Below are positions 30,661-40,144 of a stretch of DNA of 64,000 bases, piece after piece (the stretch's first letter is position 1; every line of letters starts with the position of its first letter). The translations under genes and the position numbers were made by a program. The notes beneath the pieces were generated by a model that was not told the origin of the DNA, ran no database searches, and was given only the letters and a program-made list of their open reading frames with translations. Source of the stretch: Flavobacteriales bacterium UBA4466 (GTDB taxonomy: Bacteria > Bacteroidota > Bacteroidia > Flavobacteriales_D > Sanyastnellaceae); contig CAJJDD010000014.1 of NCBI GenBank assembly GCA_905182895.1, positions 21,474 through 85,473 on the forward strand, in the 5' to 3' direction.

Positions 30661-32606
30661 TTCGATTCTGAAGCAGTGATTATATCCAATTCCATTTCTG
30701 CCTCTTCCCATCTGCCCATTAACTCCCCGATACTATTTTTTAACACTCCATATTCTTCTAGGATTTTAGTGGATTTATTCTGCTCTGAATAATCTAACCC
30801 AGCTATTACGGCATCCATTTCTTTTATTTTCTTTTCTGTGCTGTCTATCTCAGACTGACACTTAGAAATTACGTTAGATAGTTTTCTCTTTCGTTTATCA
30901 CGCTCCTTTCTAGCTTCATATGACTCCTTATTACTGCTACTCTCCTTGTTCTTCTTAGCTGCATTATCAGCTTTAGATCTTTCAAAATGCGCTATGGATT
31001 CAGTTTTCTTTTTGGCTAGAAATTCATAGATATCTCCTAAATGCTGGTTCAGCCCTTTAGGCGTTACCTCATAAATAGTATCTACTAATTCATGAAGAAA
31101 ATGTCTATCATGACTCACCATGATTAACGTTCCGTCATATGAATTCAATGCACTTTTAAGCATATCCTTGGAACGCATATCTAAGTGATTCGTAGGCTCA
31201 TCCATTATGAGAAGATTATATGGCTTTAGCATTAGTTTACATAGCGCTAATCTCGCCTTTTCTCCTCCTGAAAGTATTTTTACTTTTTTATCGATATCTT
31301 CTCCTTGGAATAAAAAAGTTCCGAGTAACCCTCTTAACTGCGTTCGAATCTCTCCCTGTGCCTCATCGTCTATAGTTTGGAATACGGTCTTCTCTGGATC
31401 TAAGGTTTCTGTTTGGTCTTGGGCATAATAGCCTATGTCTACATTGTGACCGATATCTAGTTTACCGCTGTAATCTAATTTGTTGTTCAATATCTTAGTA
31501 AGCGTAGTTTTCCCTGCGCCATTCTTTCCTACCAATGCTATTTTTTCCTGCCTACCTATAAGCAGGTCTATATCTGAAAATACGGTAAGGTCATCATAGG
31601 ACTTAGAAAGATTCTCACCAGTAACCACTGCTTTTCCAGATCTAGGAGCTGCAGGGAAACTAAATTTCATAGCAGCAGAATCCAATTGGTCTACATCGAT
31701 TCTTTCTAGCTTATCCAATTTTTTAATTAAACTCTGGGCAAATGACGCTTTATTTTTCTTAGCTCTAAACTTGTTAATAAGAATCTCAGTCTCCTTTATA
31801 TACTTCTGTTGGGCTTTAGCCGCTTCTAGTTGTGCTTCTAATTCTTGCTCTCGGTGGTCCAAATATTTAGAGTATGAGAATTTATAGTCGTATACTCTTC
31901 CATTCGCTATTTCTACAGTTCTGTTAGTTATGGCATCAAGGAAATTTCTATCATGAGAAATCATAACAATGGCTCCTGGATAGCTCTCTAAGAAGCTTTC
32001 TAACCATTCTATGCTATCTATATCTAAATGGTTGGTAGGCTCATCTAATAAGACTAAATCAGGCTGGATAAGAAGAATTTTAGCTAACTCTACTCTCATT
32101 TTCCATCCCCCACTAAACTCACTCATCTGTCTAGACATATCTGATGTAGAGAAACCTAAGCCTTTAAGGACTCTCTCCACCATCTGTTCCATGTTACCTG
32201 AACCTAGAACTTGAAGCCTATCATTAATGTCATTGAGCTCTTCTATGAGCTTACTATAACTTTCTTCTTGGTAATCTTCACGTATAGAAAGTTCATTACT
32301 TATTTCTACTGACCTAGCTTCCAAAGCAACTATATCACTGAATGCAGACGAGGCTTCATCTAAGATGGTAGAGTCTTCATTATGCACCATCTCCTGAGGC
32401 AGGTATCCCAAGGTAGTTTCTTTAGGTATGGTGATTTCACCCTCTGTTCCCTTTTGGAGACCCACTATGGCTTTTAAGAGGGTAGATTTCCCTGCTCCAT
32501 TTTTTCCGACTAATCCTATTTTATCTTTCTTAGACACGAAGAATGAAATATTCTTAAAAAGAGCTCTTTGGCCGAAAATGACACTAAAATTATTTATTGA
32601 AACCAT
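30657..32606 (-). CDS. ABC-F family ATPase (ribosome-associated, YheS/Uup-like)
   Basis: An intact 649-residue protein with two ATPase domains in one chain and no membrane part. Walker A loops GKNGAGKST (about 37-45) and GKNGAGKTT, signatures FSGGWKMR and LSGGEKAR, Walker B LVLLDEPTNHLD and LLIMDEPTNHLD. Between them lies the helical linker (EQELEAQLEAAKAQQKYI) that in this family reaches into the ribosomal E site, and at the end a coiled-coil domain (RKERDKRKRKLSNVISKCQS..). ABC-F proteins relieve stalled translation or give antibiotic resistance; this layout is closest to the housekeeping Uup/YheS type. Confidence 0.92.
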   Translation of the reverse strand: MVSINNFSVIFGQRALFKNISFFVSKKDKIGLVGKNGAGKSTLLKAIVGLQKGTEGEITIPKETTLGYLPQEMVHNEDSTILDEASSAFSDIVALEARSVEISNELSIREDYQEESYSKLIEELNDINDRLQVLGSGNMEQMVERVLKGLGFSTSDMSRQMSEFSGGWKMRVELAKILLIQPDLVLLDEPTNHLDIDSIEWLESFLESYPGAIVMISHDRNFLDAITNRTVEIANGRVYDYKFSYSKYLDHREQELEAQLEAAKAQQKYIKETEILINKFRAKKNKASFAQSLIKKLDKLERIDVDQLDSAAMKFSFPAAPRSGKAVVTGENLSKSYDDLTVFSDIDLLIGRQEKIALVGKNGAGKTTLTKILNNKLDYSGKLDIGHNVDIGYYAQDQTETLDPEKTVFQTIDDEAQGEIRTQLRGLLGTFLFQGEDIDKKVKILSGGEKARLALCKLMLKPYNLLIMDEPTNHLDMRSKDMLKSALNSYDGTLIMVSHDRHFLHELVDTIYEVTPKGLNQHLGDIYEFLAKKKTESIAHFERSKADNAAKKNKESSSNKESYEARKERDKRKRKLSNVISKCQSEIDSTEKKIKEMDAVIAGLDYSEQNKSTKILEEYGVLKNSIGELMGRWEEAEMELDIITASESN

Positions 32607-32613
32607 GCGGGCG

Positions 32614-32621
32614 CAAAGATA
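32614..32621 (-). promoter_or_regulatory. -7 promoter element before the ABC-F gene
   Basis: TATCTTTG on the minus strand, followed by CGC, with 7 bases to the ATG at 32606. It predicts a leaderless or nearly leaderless mRNA. Confidence 0.45.
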
Positions 32622-32754
32622 GAATACCTTAAAAAATAAAGCGGGTTGAATTCCTCTTTTATTCCATACTACCTAATCTGTTTTCAGAGACTTCTAGGAA
32701 TACCTAGAACAGTTAATGAAATTTTAAATTCTACACTCTAAAAAAACTGAAAAA

Positions 32755-32786
32755 AAAAGAGCCGCTTCAAATGAAGCGGCTCTTTT
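32755..32786 (-). terminator. Strong terminator at the end of the gld operon
   Basis: AAAAGAGCCGCTTCA and TGAAGCGGCTCTTTT form a long GC-rich stem with a two-base loop; on the minus strand it is followed by many T residues. It is 22 bp beyond the gldN stop. Confidence 0.9.
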
Positions 32787-32808
32787 AATACTATGTAAAT
32801 GCACCAGA

Positions 32809-33663
32809 TTAGTAGTGCCATAAATCATGTTCTATTAAGAATAAATCTGATTTTATTCTTTCTGCTTCCAGTAGCGCATCTATCCCTAAAGCATAAGAAG
32901 CTACCGGTCTGTCATACACATTGTCTTCTTTGTGTATAAAACTAGCGAATCTTCTCTTCTGAAAAATCTCTTCAAAAGATCTTCTTTCTGCTCCATTTCC
33001 TGGATTAAATACCCAAGCATTTTGGAATACATATCTACATTCTGGGTAGTACAACCAAAACAATGGCTTGAAACCTCTAAAGTCTCCTGTAGTCTGATCA
33101 TACACCTCTACTCTTGGACAAATACCTATGATTCTAACATACCGCTCAGAACGTTGTTTATCAAACACCCAATGTTCTTTCATTTGATACTGAGTAACTA
33201 GCTCTGACTCTATAGGAGCTGATGTTTCTATATAGGTTATCTCTCCAGTTAATAAATCTTCGTCTTCTAAAGTAATCGTTGGATTCAAAATAGAATCTAC
33301 CTGAGAAGGAGCTAATGGGTATTTAAACTCATCATCATCTAAAGTAGGCCCTAGACCATAAGCAGTAATAGAACCATCCACCACAAGAGAATTTTTAATC
33401 ACAGTGAAAAGACTGTTTCTATCATTTAGCTCCTCCAAGGGAAAGTATAGTGGGTGGTTTAATTTTTCTCTTAAATCTAAAGTTCTCCAGATTTTCTTAG
33501 ACCACATCACATCAGACTCTCTCAGATATGGATAAGGAACTACTCTTTTAGTCTGAGTATGCTCGGGCACATATGCTCCATCTAAAACCGTATTAATGGT
33601 TTGAGACTTAGCTCCCACTGAACCTAGCATAAATGCTATACCTATAAAGATGATTCTTTTCAT
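32809..33663 (-). CDS. gldN: T9SS/gliding motility protein GldN
   Basis: An intact 284-residue protein with a signal peptide (MKRIIFIGIAFMLGSVGAKSQ). RVVPYPYLRESDVMWSKKIW, LDLREKLNHPLYFP and GICPRVEVYDQ..GFKPLFWLYYPECR are conserved GldN/PorN blocks. GldN is a periplasmic partner of the GldK ring under the outer membrane, needed for T9SS export and gliding. Last gene of gldKLMN; 12 bp separate it from gldM. Confidence 0.96.
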   Translation of the reverse strand: MKRIIFIGIAFMLGSVGAKSQTINTVLDGAYVPEHTQTKRVVPYPYLRESDVMWSKKIWRTLDLREKLNHPLYFPLEELNDRNSLFTVIKNSLVVDGSITAYGLGPTLDDDEFKYPLAPSQVDSILNPTITLEDEDLLTGEITYIETSAPIESELVTQYQMKEHWVFDKQRSERYVRIIGICPRVEVYDQTTGDFRGFKPLFWLYYPECRYVFQNAWVFNPGNGAERRSFEEIFQKRRFASFIHKEDNVYDRPVASYALGIDALLEAERIKSDLFLIEHDLWHY

Positions 33664-33675
33664 GATTACTAAAAT

Positions 33676-35367
33676 TTATATTATTCTTAGTGAGATACTA
33701 GAAACTTTTCTATTACCCTCAGGCATTTTCACCATTATTTCTTCTATAGAGAACTTTTGTCCTTTTCTCATATTCCCTAATATACCTTTAGATGCCGCAT
33801 TAAGCGTATTACCTGTACACTTAGCTTCTCTAATTTCTCCATTCACCACTGTAACTATTTTGAAAGAGGTAACAATAGGAGTATAGTCAAATTCAAAATC
33901 ATCACCCATATCTGCCCTTAATCCTTTAGCGTTCTTAACCTTCAGCCCTGATATGACATTGTCTGTAGGCTTCGCTTGACTAAAAGAAGGCACCGGATCA
34001 GGAACTCTCTTCACTCTAAATGGAACTGGAGCCATCTGCTTTTTAGATCCATCAGGCAATTCTACTGATGCGCTAATATTAACAGTGTTCCCTTTACCTA
34101 TATTCATTACATAACCCTCAGAGCCTTTAGAAAGGCTTCCTGCAGACGCCACAGGAAAAACTTTATCGGACGTAAATCCGGGCACTGAAATATTCACAGG
34201 ATTAGGCAGACCCTTATAAAAAACATTCATTTTAGTAGGTGAAACTATTAACTGTGGAGCCAGTACCAAGTAATCTAAGTAAAACGGTTCCTTTCTTAGC
34301 TCACCGCCAACGGGTTTAAAGTAAATTACTCCATCTCTAGTTTGCTGGCCTAAACCACCTGCAGGAATCTTTAACTTTCCTGTAACTCCCTCCATAGGAA
34401 TAATTTCATACTCTCCATCCAAATCCATAGTAGTAGAATCGAATCTAACACCAATATTTCCTAGTCTCACTTCAGGTGGATTGGCGTCATCAAATGCTGC
34501 CATAAATACATCAGCCTCAAAATCTCCCCCTTGAGTAACTGTCGTACTCAACGGAATAGATGCTCCTCTTAATGCATTAAATTTAAGCGATTCACCTTCC
34601 ACATCTGTATAAAGCTTATCTACTAAATCAGATTCTGCACTTCTAATCTGAGATTGAAGTGTAGTAAGCATTGCTGTAGAAGCTGCTAAGGGGACATGAT
34701 AGAAATTCTTCACTACCCATTGTTCTTCACCCGTTCCCTTCACTTCTTCTGCAGTTGGAAAGTCAAACGTCTGTTCCATGTTCAACACTAGAGTCTCAGT
34801 TCGTTTAATCTTCTTAAGCTCACCTATTATTTGCTCCCTGTATTCAATTAGCTTATCTCTCAGGACAGTCCCTGTATAATTATTCCCATCAGGATTATCT
34901 TCAATCGTAGGGTTAGCCGGCTCTTTGACCATGAGGTTCGTATTGTTATCATAATTATCGATACCAACCAGCGCTTTAACACTGTCTAACCCTATGAGAA
35001 ATTTTCCATTTGCATACACTTCTGCAGGAATTTCTCCCTCCAGAGGAGCTCCTATAGAAATAGCAAAGGTTTTGGCTTTAATTAAATCAATATGCTTAAT
35101 TAACTCTGTAGCCTTACTGTGAGCAGTTTTAGCAGAAATATTAGCAGCTCCATACAATTCCGCGTTTTCACCAGCATTTGTTGCCAACGCTTGTAATTGT
35201 GTAGACAATTTACCATCTATTGCTGCTAACGTTTTTCTTTGACCTTGATCTATTGTTACAAAGGCATCCACTACCTCTTTTGATACGTTCATTGCCAGAA
35301 GAGCGGTCAGTACTAAGTACATCATTCCTATCATCTTCTGCCTACTGGTTTCTTTTCCGCCTGACAT
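33676..35367 (-). CDS. gldM: T9SS/gliding motor protein GldM
   Basis: An intact 563-residue protein. The start MSGGKETSRQKMIGMMYLVL contains the single membrane helix (MIGMMYLVLTALLAMNV) that sits in the GldL bundle and takes part in proton-driven rotation; the long periplasmic part follows (GEYEIIP-like, YFKPVGGELRKEPFYLDYLV, VFYKGLPNPVNISVPG), built of stacked domains that reach the GldK/GldN ring. Length matches the family (about 515-560). Confidence 0.97.
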   Translation of the reverse strand: MSGGKETSRQKMIGMMYLVLTALLAMNVSKEVVDAFVTIDQGQRKTLAAIDGKLSTQLQALATNAGENAELYGAANISAKTAHSKATELIKHIDLIKAKTFAISIGAPLEGEIPAEVYANGKFLIGLDSVKALVGIDNYDNNTNLMVKEPANPTIEDNPDGNNYTGTVLRDKLIEYREQIIGELKKIKRTETLVLNMEQTFDFPTAEEVKGTGEEQWVVKNFYHVPLAASTAMLTTLQSQIRSAESDLVDKLYTDVEGESLKFNALRGASIPLSTTVTQGGDFEADVFMAAFDDANPPEVRLGNIGVRFDSTTMDLDGEYEIIPMEGVTGKLKIPAGGLGQQTRDGVIYFKPVGGELRKEPFYLDYLVLAPQLIVSPTKMNVFYKGLPNPVNISVPGFTSDKVFPVASAGSLSKGSEGYVMNIGKGNTVNISASVELPDGSKKQMAPVPFRVKRVPDPVPSFSQAKPTDNVISGLKVKNAKGLRADMGDDFEFDYTPIVTSFKIVTVVNGEIREAKCTGNTLNAASKGILGNMRKGQKFSIEEIMVKMPEGNRKVSSISLRII

Positions 35368-35423
35368 GTCTACTTGGTTTTAAATATTATAAAATAATTT
35401 AATTGAGTAAAGTAGCACGCGGC

Positions 35424-36197
35424 TTACCCTTGATTGGAACCTGAACCCATAGCGTTTAGCATATTGCTATAAACCTTGTTCAGAGACTGTAAGTTCGTAG
35501 ATAACTCTCTTATATTTTCTTTATAAGCTTTAGTATCATCTACAGAATCCTTAAGACTTTCTACCAATTCAGTAATTCCAGAATACATATGTCTAGATTT
35601 CTCTAAATCGGTTAGCTGAAGCTCATACATATTGTTTAATGCTCCTAAGTTGACTGTCATTTTCTCTAGATGCTCACCAGCAGCAGCTCCTGTTTCAGCA
35701 CTATTCGTAAGACCAGTTAATGACTCTGATGCCGCAACAAAAGTATCAGTTAACTCTCCTACTTTAGAATTCGCTGTTCTAAGTCCATCTGCATATTCTT
35801 TAGTGGCTGAAGATGCATCTGTAATATTTGACAAATCTTTAGCTTGAGAGGAAAGGGATCTCATGCCATCTCCTAAACTCTGTATTAATGAGGGTTCAAT
35901 TTTAGCTTCTAAAAGCATATCATCAAGCTGCTCTGTTATTCTTTTACCTCCGTTGGAAGTATCTTTTTCACCTGAAGCTAATTCTGGGTAAACTAACGTC
36001 CAGTCTGGATCTTCATGAGGTGGCTCAAATGCTGAGAAGAAAAATATAATCGCTTCTACAGTCAATCCACACACAAGCATCGGACCCGCAAAAGGCCAGT
36101 GTTGTATTTTAAACATCGCTCCTACAATTACAACTGCTGCTCCTATACCGTAGAGCTTTGCCATAAAATTTTTCCACTTTTTACTTCCTGGTCTCAT
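35424..36197 (-). CDS. gldL: T9SS/gliding motor protein GldL
   Basis: An intact 257-residue protein. MRPGSKKWKNFMAKLYGIGA starts the first membrane helix (residues about 11-30) and GAMFKIQHWPFAGPMLVCGLTVEAIIFF forms the second, with the conserved KIQHWP turn and the membrane glutamate of ..TVEAIIFFFSAFEPP, thought to carry protons. The cytoplasmic part is helical (residues 70-257). It forms the pentameric stator-like ring around GldM. Confidence 0.97.
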   Translation of the reverse strand: MRPGSKKWKNFMAKLYGIGAAVVIVGAMFKIQHWPFAGPMLVCGLTVEAIIFFFSAFEPPHEDPDWTLVYPELASGEKDTSNGGKRITEQLDDMLLEAKIEPSLIQSLGDGMRSLSSQAKDLSNITDASSATKEYADGLRTANSKVGELTDTFVAASESLTGLTNSAETGAAAGEHLEKMTVNLGALNNMYELQLTDLEKSRHMYSGITELVESLKDSVDDTKAYKENIRELSTNLQSLNKVYSNMLNAMGSGSNQG

Positions 36198-36256
36198 TTT
36201 TTTCTTGCTTTAAAAGGTTTACTAAAATATTCTTCTTGGTTTCTATTCTTCTATTT

Positions 36257-37630
36257 TTACTCTAGGTTCCAGTCTTCTGGATTACCTGTTTTTCCACGTC
36301 CCAGGTAACTCATTACACTTCTAAATCCGATATAAGATTTTGCAGTATCTTGATATTCGTATGTTCTTGTTCCAGTTTGGATATAGTATCCAATATCTTT
36401 CCAAGAACCACCTCTTATCACTTTTCTTTTATTTTTAGAGGATCAGATTTATCGGCATTATATTCATATTCTGTACTCATGTCATGAGCGAACTCATATA
36501 CAGAAGGATCGTAAGCCGTATTGCACCATTCAGCTACATTTCCTGCCATATTATATAAACCATAGTCATTTGGTGAGTAAGAATCAATAGGCACAGTGTA
36601 GCATCCATTATCTTCCACGTAATCGCCTCTCATTGGCTTAAAGTTAGCCAATGGACAACCTTGAATATTTCTTACGTAAGGACCACCCCAAGGAAACGGA
36701 GATAAATCTAAGCCTCCTCTAGCTGCGTATTCCCATTCTGCTTCACTAGGAAGTCTGAATCGTTGAACGAAAGTCTCGCCTTGAGCTTGTTTCCAAGAGT
36801 TTAAATAAGCAGTTCTCCAGGCATTAAACGCTTTTGCCTGACCCCATGAAACTCCTACCACTGGATAATCGTCAAATGCAGGGTGCCAGAAATAAGTTTC
36901 AGTTAGCGGCTCATTAAACCCGTAAGTGAAATCATGAACCCAACACAACGTATCTGGGTAAACATTTATTACCTCCTCTACTATGAACTGCGATCTATCT
37001 GAGTGTCTGGCTACAGAATGAAGCTGGTCTAGCTCATTAGTGATCCCCAATTCTAAATCTTTACCTTCTTTATTGGCCGCTGACTTATAGTTAAACCACC
37101 AATACCTAAAGTTCATCTCAGTAGTCTTAAGCTCCTTTCTGTTATAGAAAGTTTCTACACCTTGACGATAGAACCTGTCATAAAGTGCATCAAACACATC
37201 TTCATCTTCCCAAGCAATATCTTCGTCCCAATTGATGATATATCCCTTCTTAACAAACCTATCTATCTCTCTTCCGTATTCATCCTCTACGAAAAAATAT
37301 CTTTCATCATCATTGTTGTAAAGCTCCGTTCGAAATAAAGAATCTCGAGTGTAGTTTACAAATTGGCGATACTCATTGTTTGAAATCTCATGCTGATCTA
37401 TATAGAAAGCCGGTAACTGTTACCGTTTTGGAAGTAGCATTAATAGCATAGGGCACATCCTGGTCACTAGGTCCCATTGTATAGGAGCCGAAATGGATGT
37501 AGTTCATCCCATAAGGATTCACCTGGACCCAGTCTTCACGAGGATAGACTCCCACGAGCTCTCCTCTGTCGCCACCGTAGCAGCTCGCTAAAAAAGAAGC
37601 GACTAGTAAATATAACAACGATTTTTTCAT
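36257..37630 (-). CDS. gldK: T9SS/gliding lipoprotein GldK (frameshifted)
   Basis: Start is the ATG at 37630, since the upstream in-frame codon at 37639 is TTG; MKKSLLYLLVASFLASC is a lipoprotein signal with lipobox LASC. FGSYTMGPSDQDVPYA, then (other frame) the middle ..ETFVQRFRLPSEAEWEYAARGG, YNMAGNVAEWCNTAYD and, past a break near 36420, VIRGGSWKDIGYYIQTGTR, IGFRSVMSYLGRG. The C-terminal two thirds is the formylglycine-generating-enzyme-like (FGE-sulfatase) domain of GldK/PorK. It forms a periplasmic ring with GldN. Breaks near 37390 and 36420. About 455 residues. Confidence 0.95.
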
Positions 37631-37738
37631 GATTTCCAAAATTTAACTCGTTTCAAAAAATTGACTCAAGTAAGAATAGCAGGTTCTTATATAATTCCTT
37701 AATTACGAAGATTTAACTCCATTTGTTACGCATTTATT

Positions 37739-38735
37739 TTAAAGGAACCTTGGATTGTAATGTTTCTTTCTAATAACAAGCTCAATAGGCTTGAAGCAAT
37801 ATCCTATAAATAGTTCATGTGACCCTGAACTAAAGTTCTTTACATCACTCAGTGTGACGTCATAAGAATAACCGAACTGTATGCTGTGCTCCAATGTTTG
37901 AGAACCAGGCAACTTATAATTTAACCCAGCCATCGGTGAGATAGCATCTAGACCACTTCTAAGAGAGACTCCAGCCCAAACAAAATCATTCCACAATCCT
38001 CGGACATTAACATCTAAAGAAGCGCTAAGAGCATCAGACTTCACCATTACAGATGGAAGTAATTTCCAAGAAGAAGTTAGCTCAGCCTCATAACCAGTCA
38101 TAAAGTAGTAATGTCTAGAAACAGAATAATCAAATGATGTTCCTTCTATATCTTGTGCGGTTAAATGAGTAGAGCTTAATCCAGCCCAGAACTTAGATGT
38201 TTTATAAAACGCACCAAAATTTAAATCCAATGATCCGGCACTGTCGTCCCTTGAATCCGGAATAGCGCCATCATTAGCTACACCATCGATAGCGTACCAA
38301 TCAGAACCAGCATTGGTTCCTTGATAACCAATCCCAGACCTAACCCTAATCTTCCGGCCCAAGAGGCAAATGGAACGAGTAATTCAATCTAACCGCATTG
38401 GTAGTAATAGCATTCCCATCTACTCCAGTTACCTCTCCACTTGAAGGGTTTTGCTGAAGCTGTGTTCCTAATCTATCATTAAATGCACTTATCCCTAATC
38501 CACCTTTCAGTTGCTTAACAGGTTGGTGGTAATTTAAAAGGTATGTAGTCGGATTTCCACTGAAGCCAACCCATTGTTGTCTGTAGAAAACGCCAAGACA
38601 ATTATCGTTTAATCCTGTAGCTCCAGGATTAAAAGAAACTTTGTCGTTAAAGAATTGATTAAACTGATAATCTTGTTGAGATATGGCAGTAAAAGAGCAG
38701 GTAAAGAGTACTAATCCACACAGTAATTTTTTCAT
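37739..38735 (-). CDS. PorP/SprF family T9SS outer-membrane protein (frameshifted)
   Basis: MKKLLCGLVLFTCSFTAISQ is a signal peptide, followed by QDYQFNQFFNDKVSFNPGAT and GVFYRQQWVGFSGNPTTYLLN, the PorP/SprF family start. After a break near 38350 the barrel continues (GIGYQGTNAGSDWYAIDG, LDLNFGAFYKTSKFWAGLSS) to GYCFKPIELVIRKKHYNPRFL. About 330 residues. PorP-like proteins sit in the outer membrane and help T9SS anchor or export; the position directly upstream of gldK supports a shared operon. Confidence 0.9.
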
Positions 38736-38977
38736 ATTATTTTACTCAGGTTATATGGTTCCAAATAATTTTTTTCCGGTTTAAGAAAGTTGCTAAAATA
38801 GTCAAATTTAAATATTCACCAAACATTGTTAATCAATGATGGGGTTTTTAACACATAAACAGTCTTTATTCAGACTTACCTTCTCATTTTATCACCTGAA
38901 TTTTCAAAAAGAACAGTGCGATTTATAGTTTACCAAAGACAAAAAAAGAATAACTCTAAACATTGTAAAGCAATAAC

Positions 38978-40144
38978 TTAAACCAATTTCTGATAGGTTT
39001 TCCACCATTTATCAGGCATTTCTTCATTAGTAGCTTGAACATAATCATTATACGTACAGGGAACAAAATGATGGCGCTCATAACGATTCTTCATTCCTGC
39101 TGGATAAGGCACATCCATCCACCATCTATCCGATTTATCCGATTTATAAAACACGATTTGATGCTTTGATGCACTAAGATCGATTATATACTTCGTATAG
39201 GAGTCTTTCGATCCTTTCGGATAGTCATCTTTGCGCTGCAATACACCATCAATAAAACACCAAATCATTTGTGCTATTAAATGGGCACTGGTTCCAGCGA
39301 TATCGTTATTTGTATTGTACTCGTAAAAGCCCACAGAAGTCAATTTATCGCTAATACCTGCATATCTGGATAATTGACATGCTTCTTCCCCATACAATCC
39401 ATTGGGCCCAGACTTCTTACTTCCTGGACAATCTGCCCAGCGAATAGCTGAAATATCAAAACTGACTATGTCTGCATTGCGAAGCAGCGGCTCTGCATCC
39501 TGAATATTTCCAGTTACCTCACCTAAACGCATAGTCTCGAAATGGAGTTTTTCCATTAACTCGAGTATAGATGGAGTCTGTAAATATCTTTGATGTCCTA
39601 TGTTCGAGTAATTGAATAGGTAGTTAGGCTGGTGAAGAATAATCTTACTCATGAAATTCTCTGAGCTTATATCCTCATCATTATCTCCTACATCTAGCTT
39701 ACTATCTACAGTAACTAAATTAATAGTTTGTTCTAAATCTTCATAAGCAGAATAATTGGCATAGGTAATATCCTGGCTCCCACCTATTATTAACGGAATT
39801 ATTCCCGCTTTAATTAGTTCGCTACATGCTGTTTTCACGGCATAGTATGTGTCATTTGTGGTTTCTCCAGGGGTAATATTCCCTAAATCTACTAGGCCGA
39901 TCTCTTCATCAAACTCGAATAACTTATACAGATAGCTTCTTATGGCATCTGGCCCACTAGCACACCCTGAATTACCGATTGAATTCCTGTCTTCTAAGAC
40001 TCCTATAATAGCGATTTTAGCTCCTTCAGTTTCAGGAAACCCCTGCTCGTTATGAGCATTTATCACATTCCCTAGCGCTTCTTTCTCTAGATTTTCGAAA
40101 AGCTCAGCCCCTAATGGCTGAAAAAAAACTTCTAATCCCTCCAT
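38978..40144 (-). CDS. Arginase/formimidoylglutamase family protein
   Basis: An intact 388-residue protein. IAIIGVLEDRNSIGNSGCASGPDAIR, IIGGSQDITYA, NLVTVDSKLDVGD and DIVSFDISAIRWAD follow the ureohydrolase order, but the usual metal-binding histidines and aspartates (GGDHS, DAHxD, DxDxxDP) are altered (GGSQD, DSKLD, FDISAI). The protein may therefore have lost the usual dimanganese hydrolase activity. A C-terminal extension (RHHFVPCTYNDYVQATNEEMP) is typical of the Bacteroidota form found between topA and gldK. It overlaps the topA stop by one base (TAATG). Confidence 0.85.
   Translation of the reverse strand: MEGLEVFFQPLGAELFENLEKEALGNVINAHNEQGFPETEGAKIAIIGVLEDRNSIGNSGCASGPDAIRSYLYKLFEFDEEIGLVDLGNITPGETTNDTYYAVKTACSELIKAGIIPLIIGGSQDITYANYSAYEDLEQTINLVTVDSKLDVGDNDEDISSENFMSKIILHQPNYLFNYSNIGHQRYLQTPSILELMEKLHFETMRLGEVTGNIQDAEPLLRNADIVSFDISAIRWADCPGSKKSGPNGLYGEEACQLSRYAGISDKLTSVGFYEYNTNNDIAGTSAHLIAQMIWCFIDGVLQRKDDYPKGSKDSYTKYIIDLSASKHQIVFYKSDKSDRWWMDVPYPAGMKNRYERHHFVPCTYNDYVQATNEEMPDKWWKTYQKLV

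Noticed and set aside
31207..31428. Plus-strand reading frame inside the ABC-F gene (as also at 32011 and 32428)
   Set aside because: Shadows of a well-conserved ATPase in the opposite strand; composition and lack of conserved motifs argue against coding.
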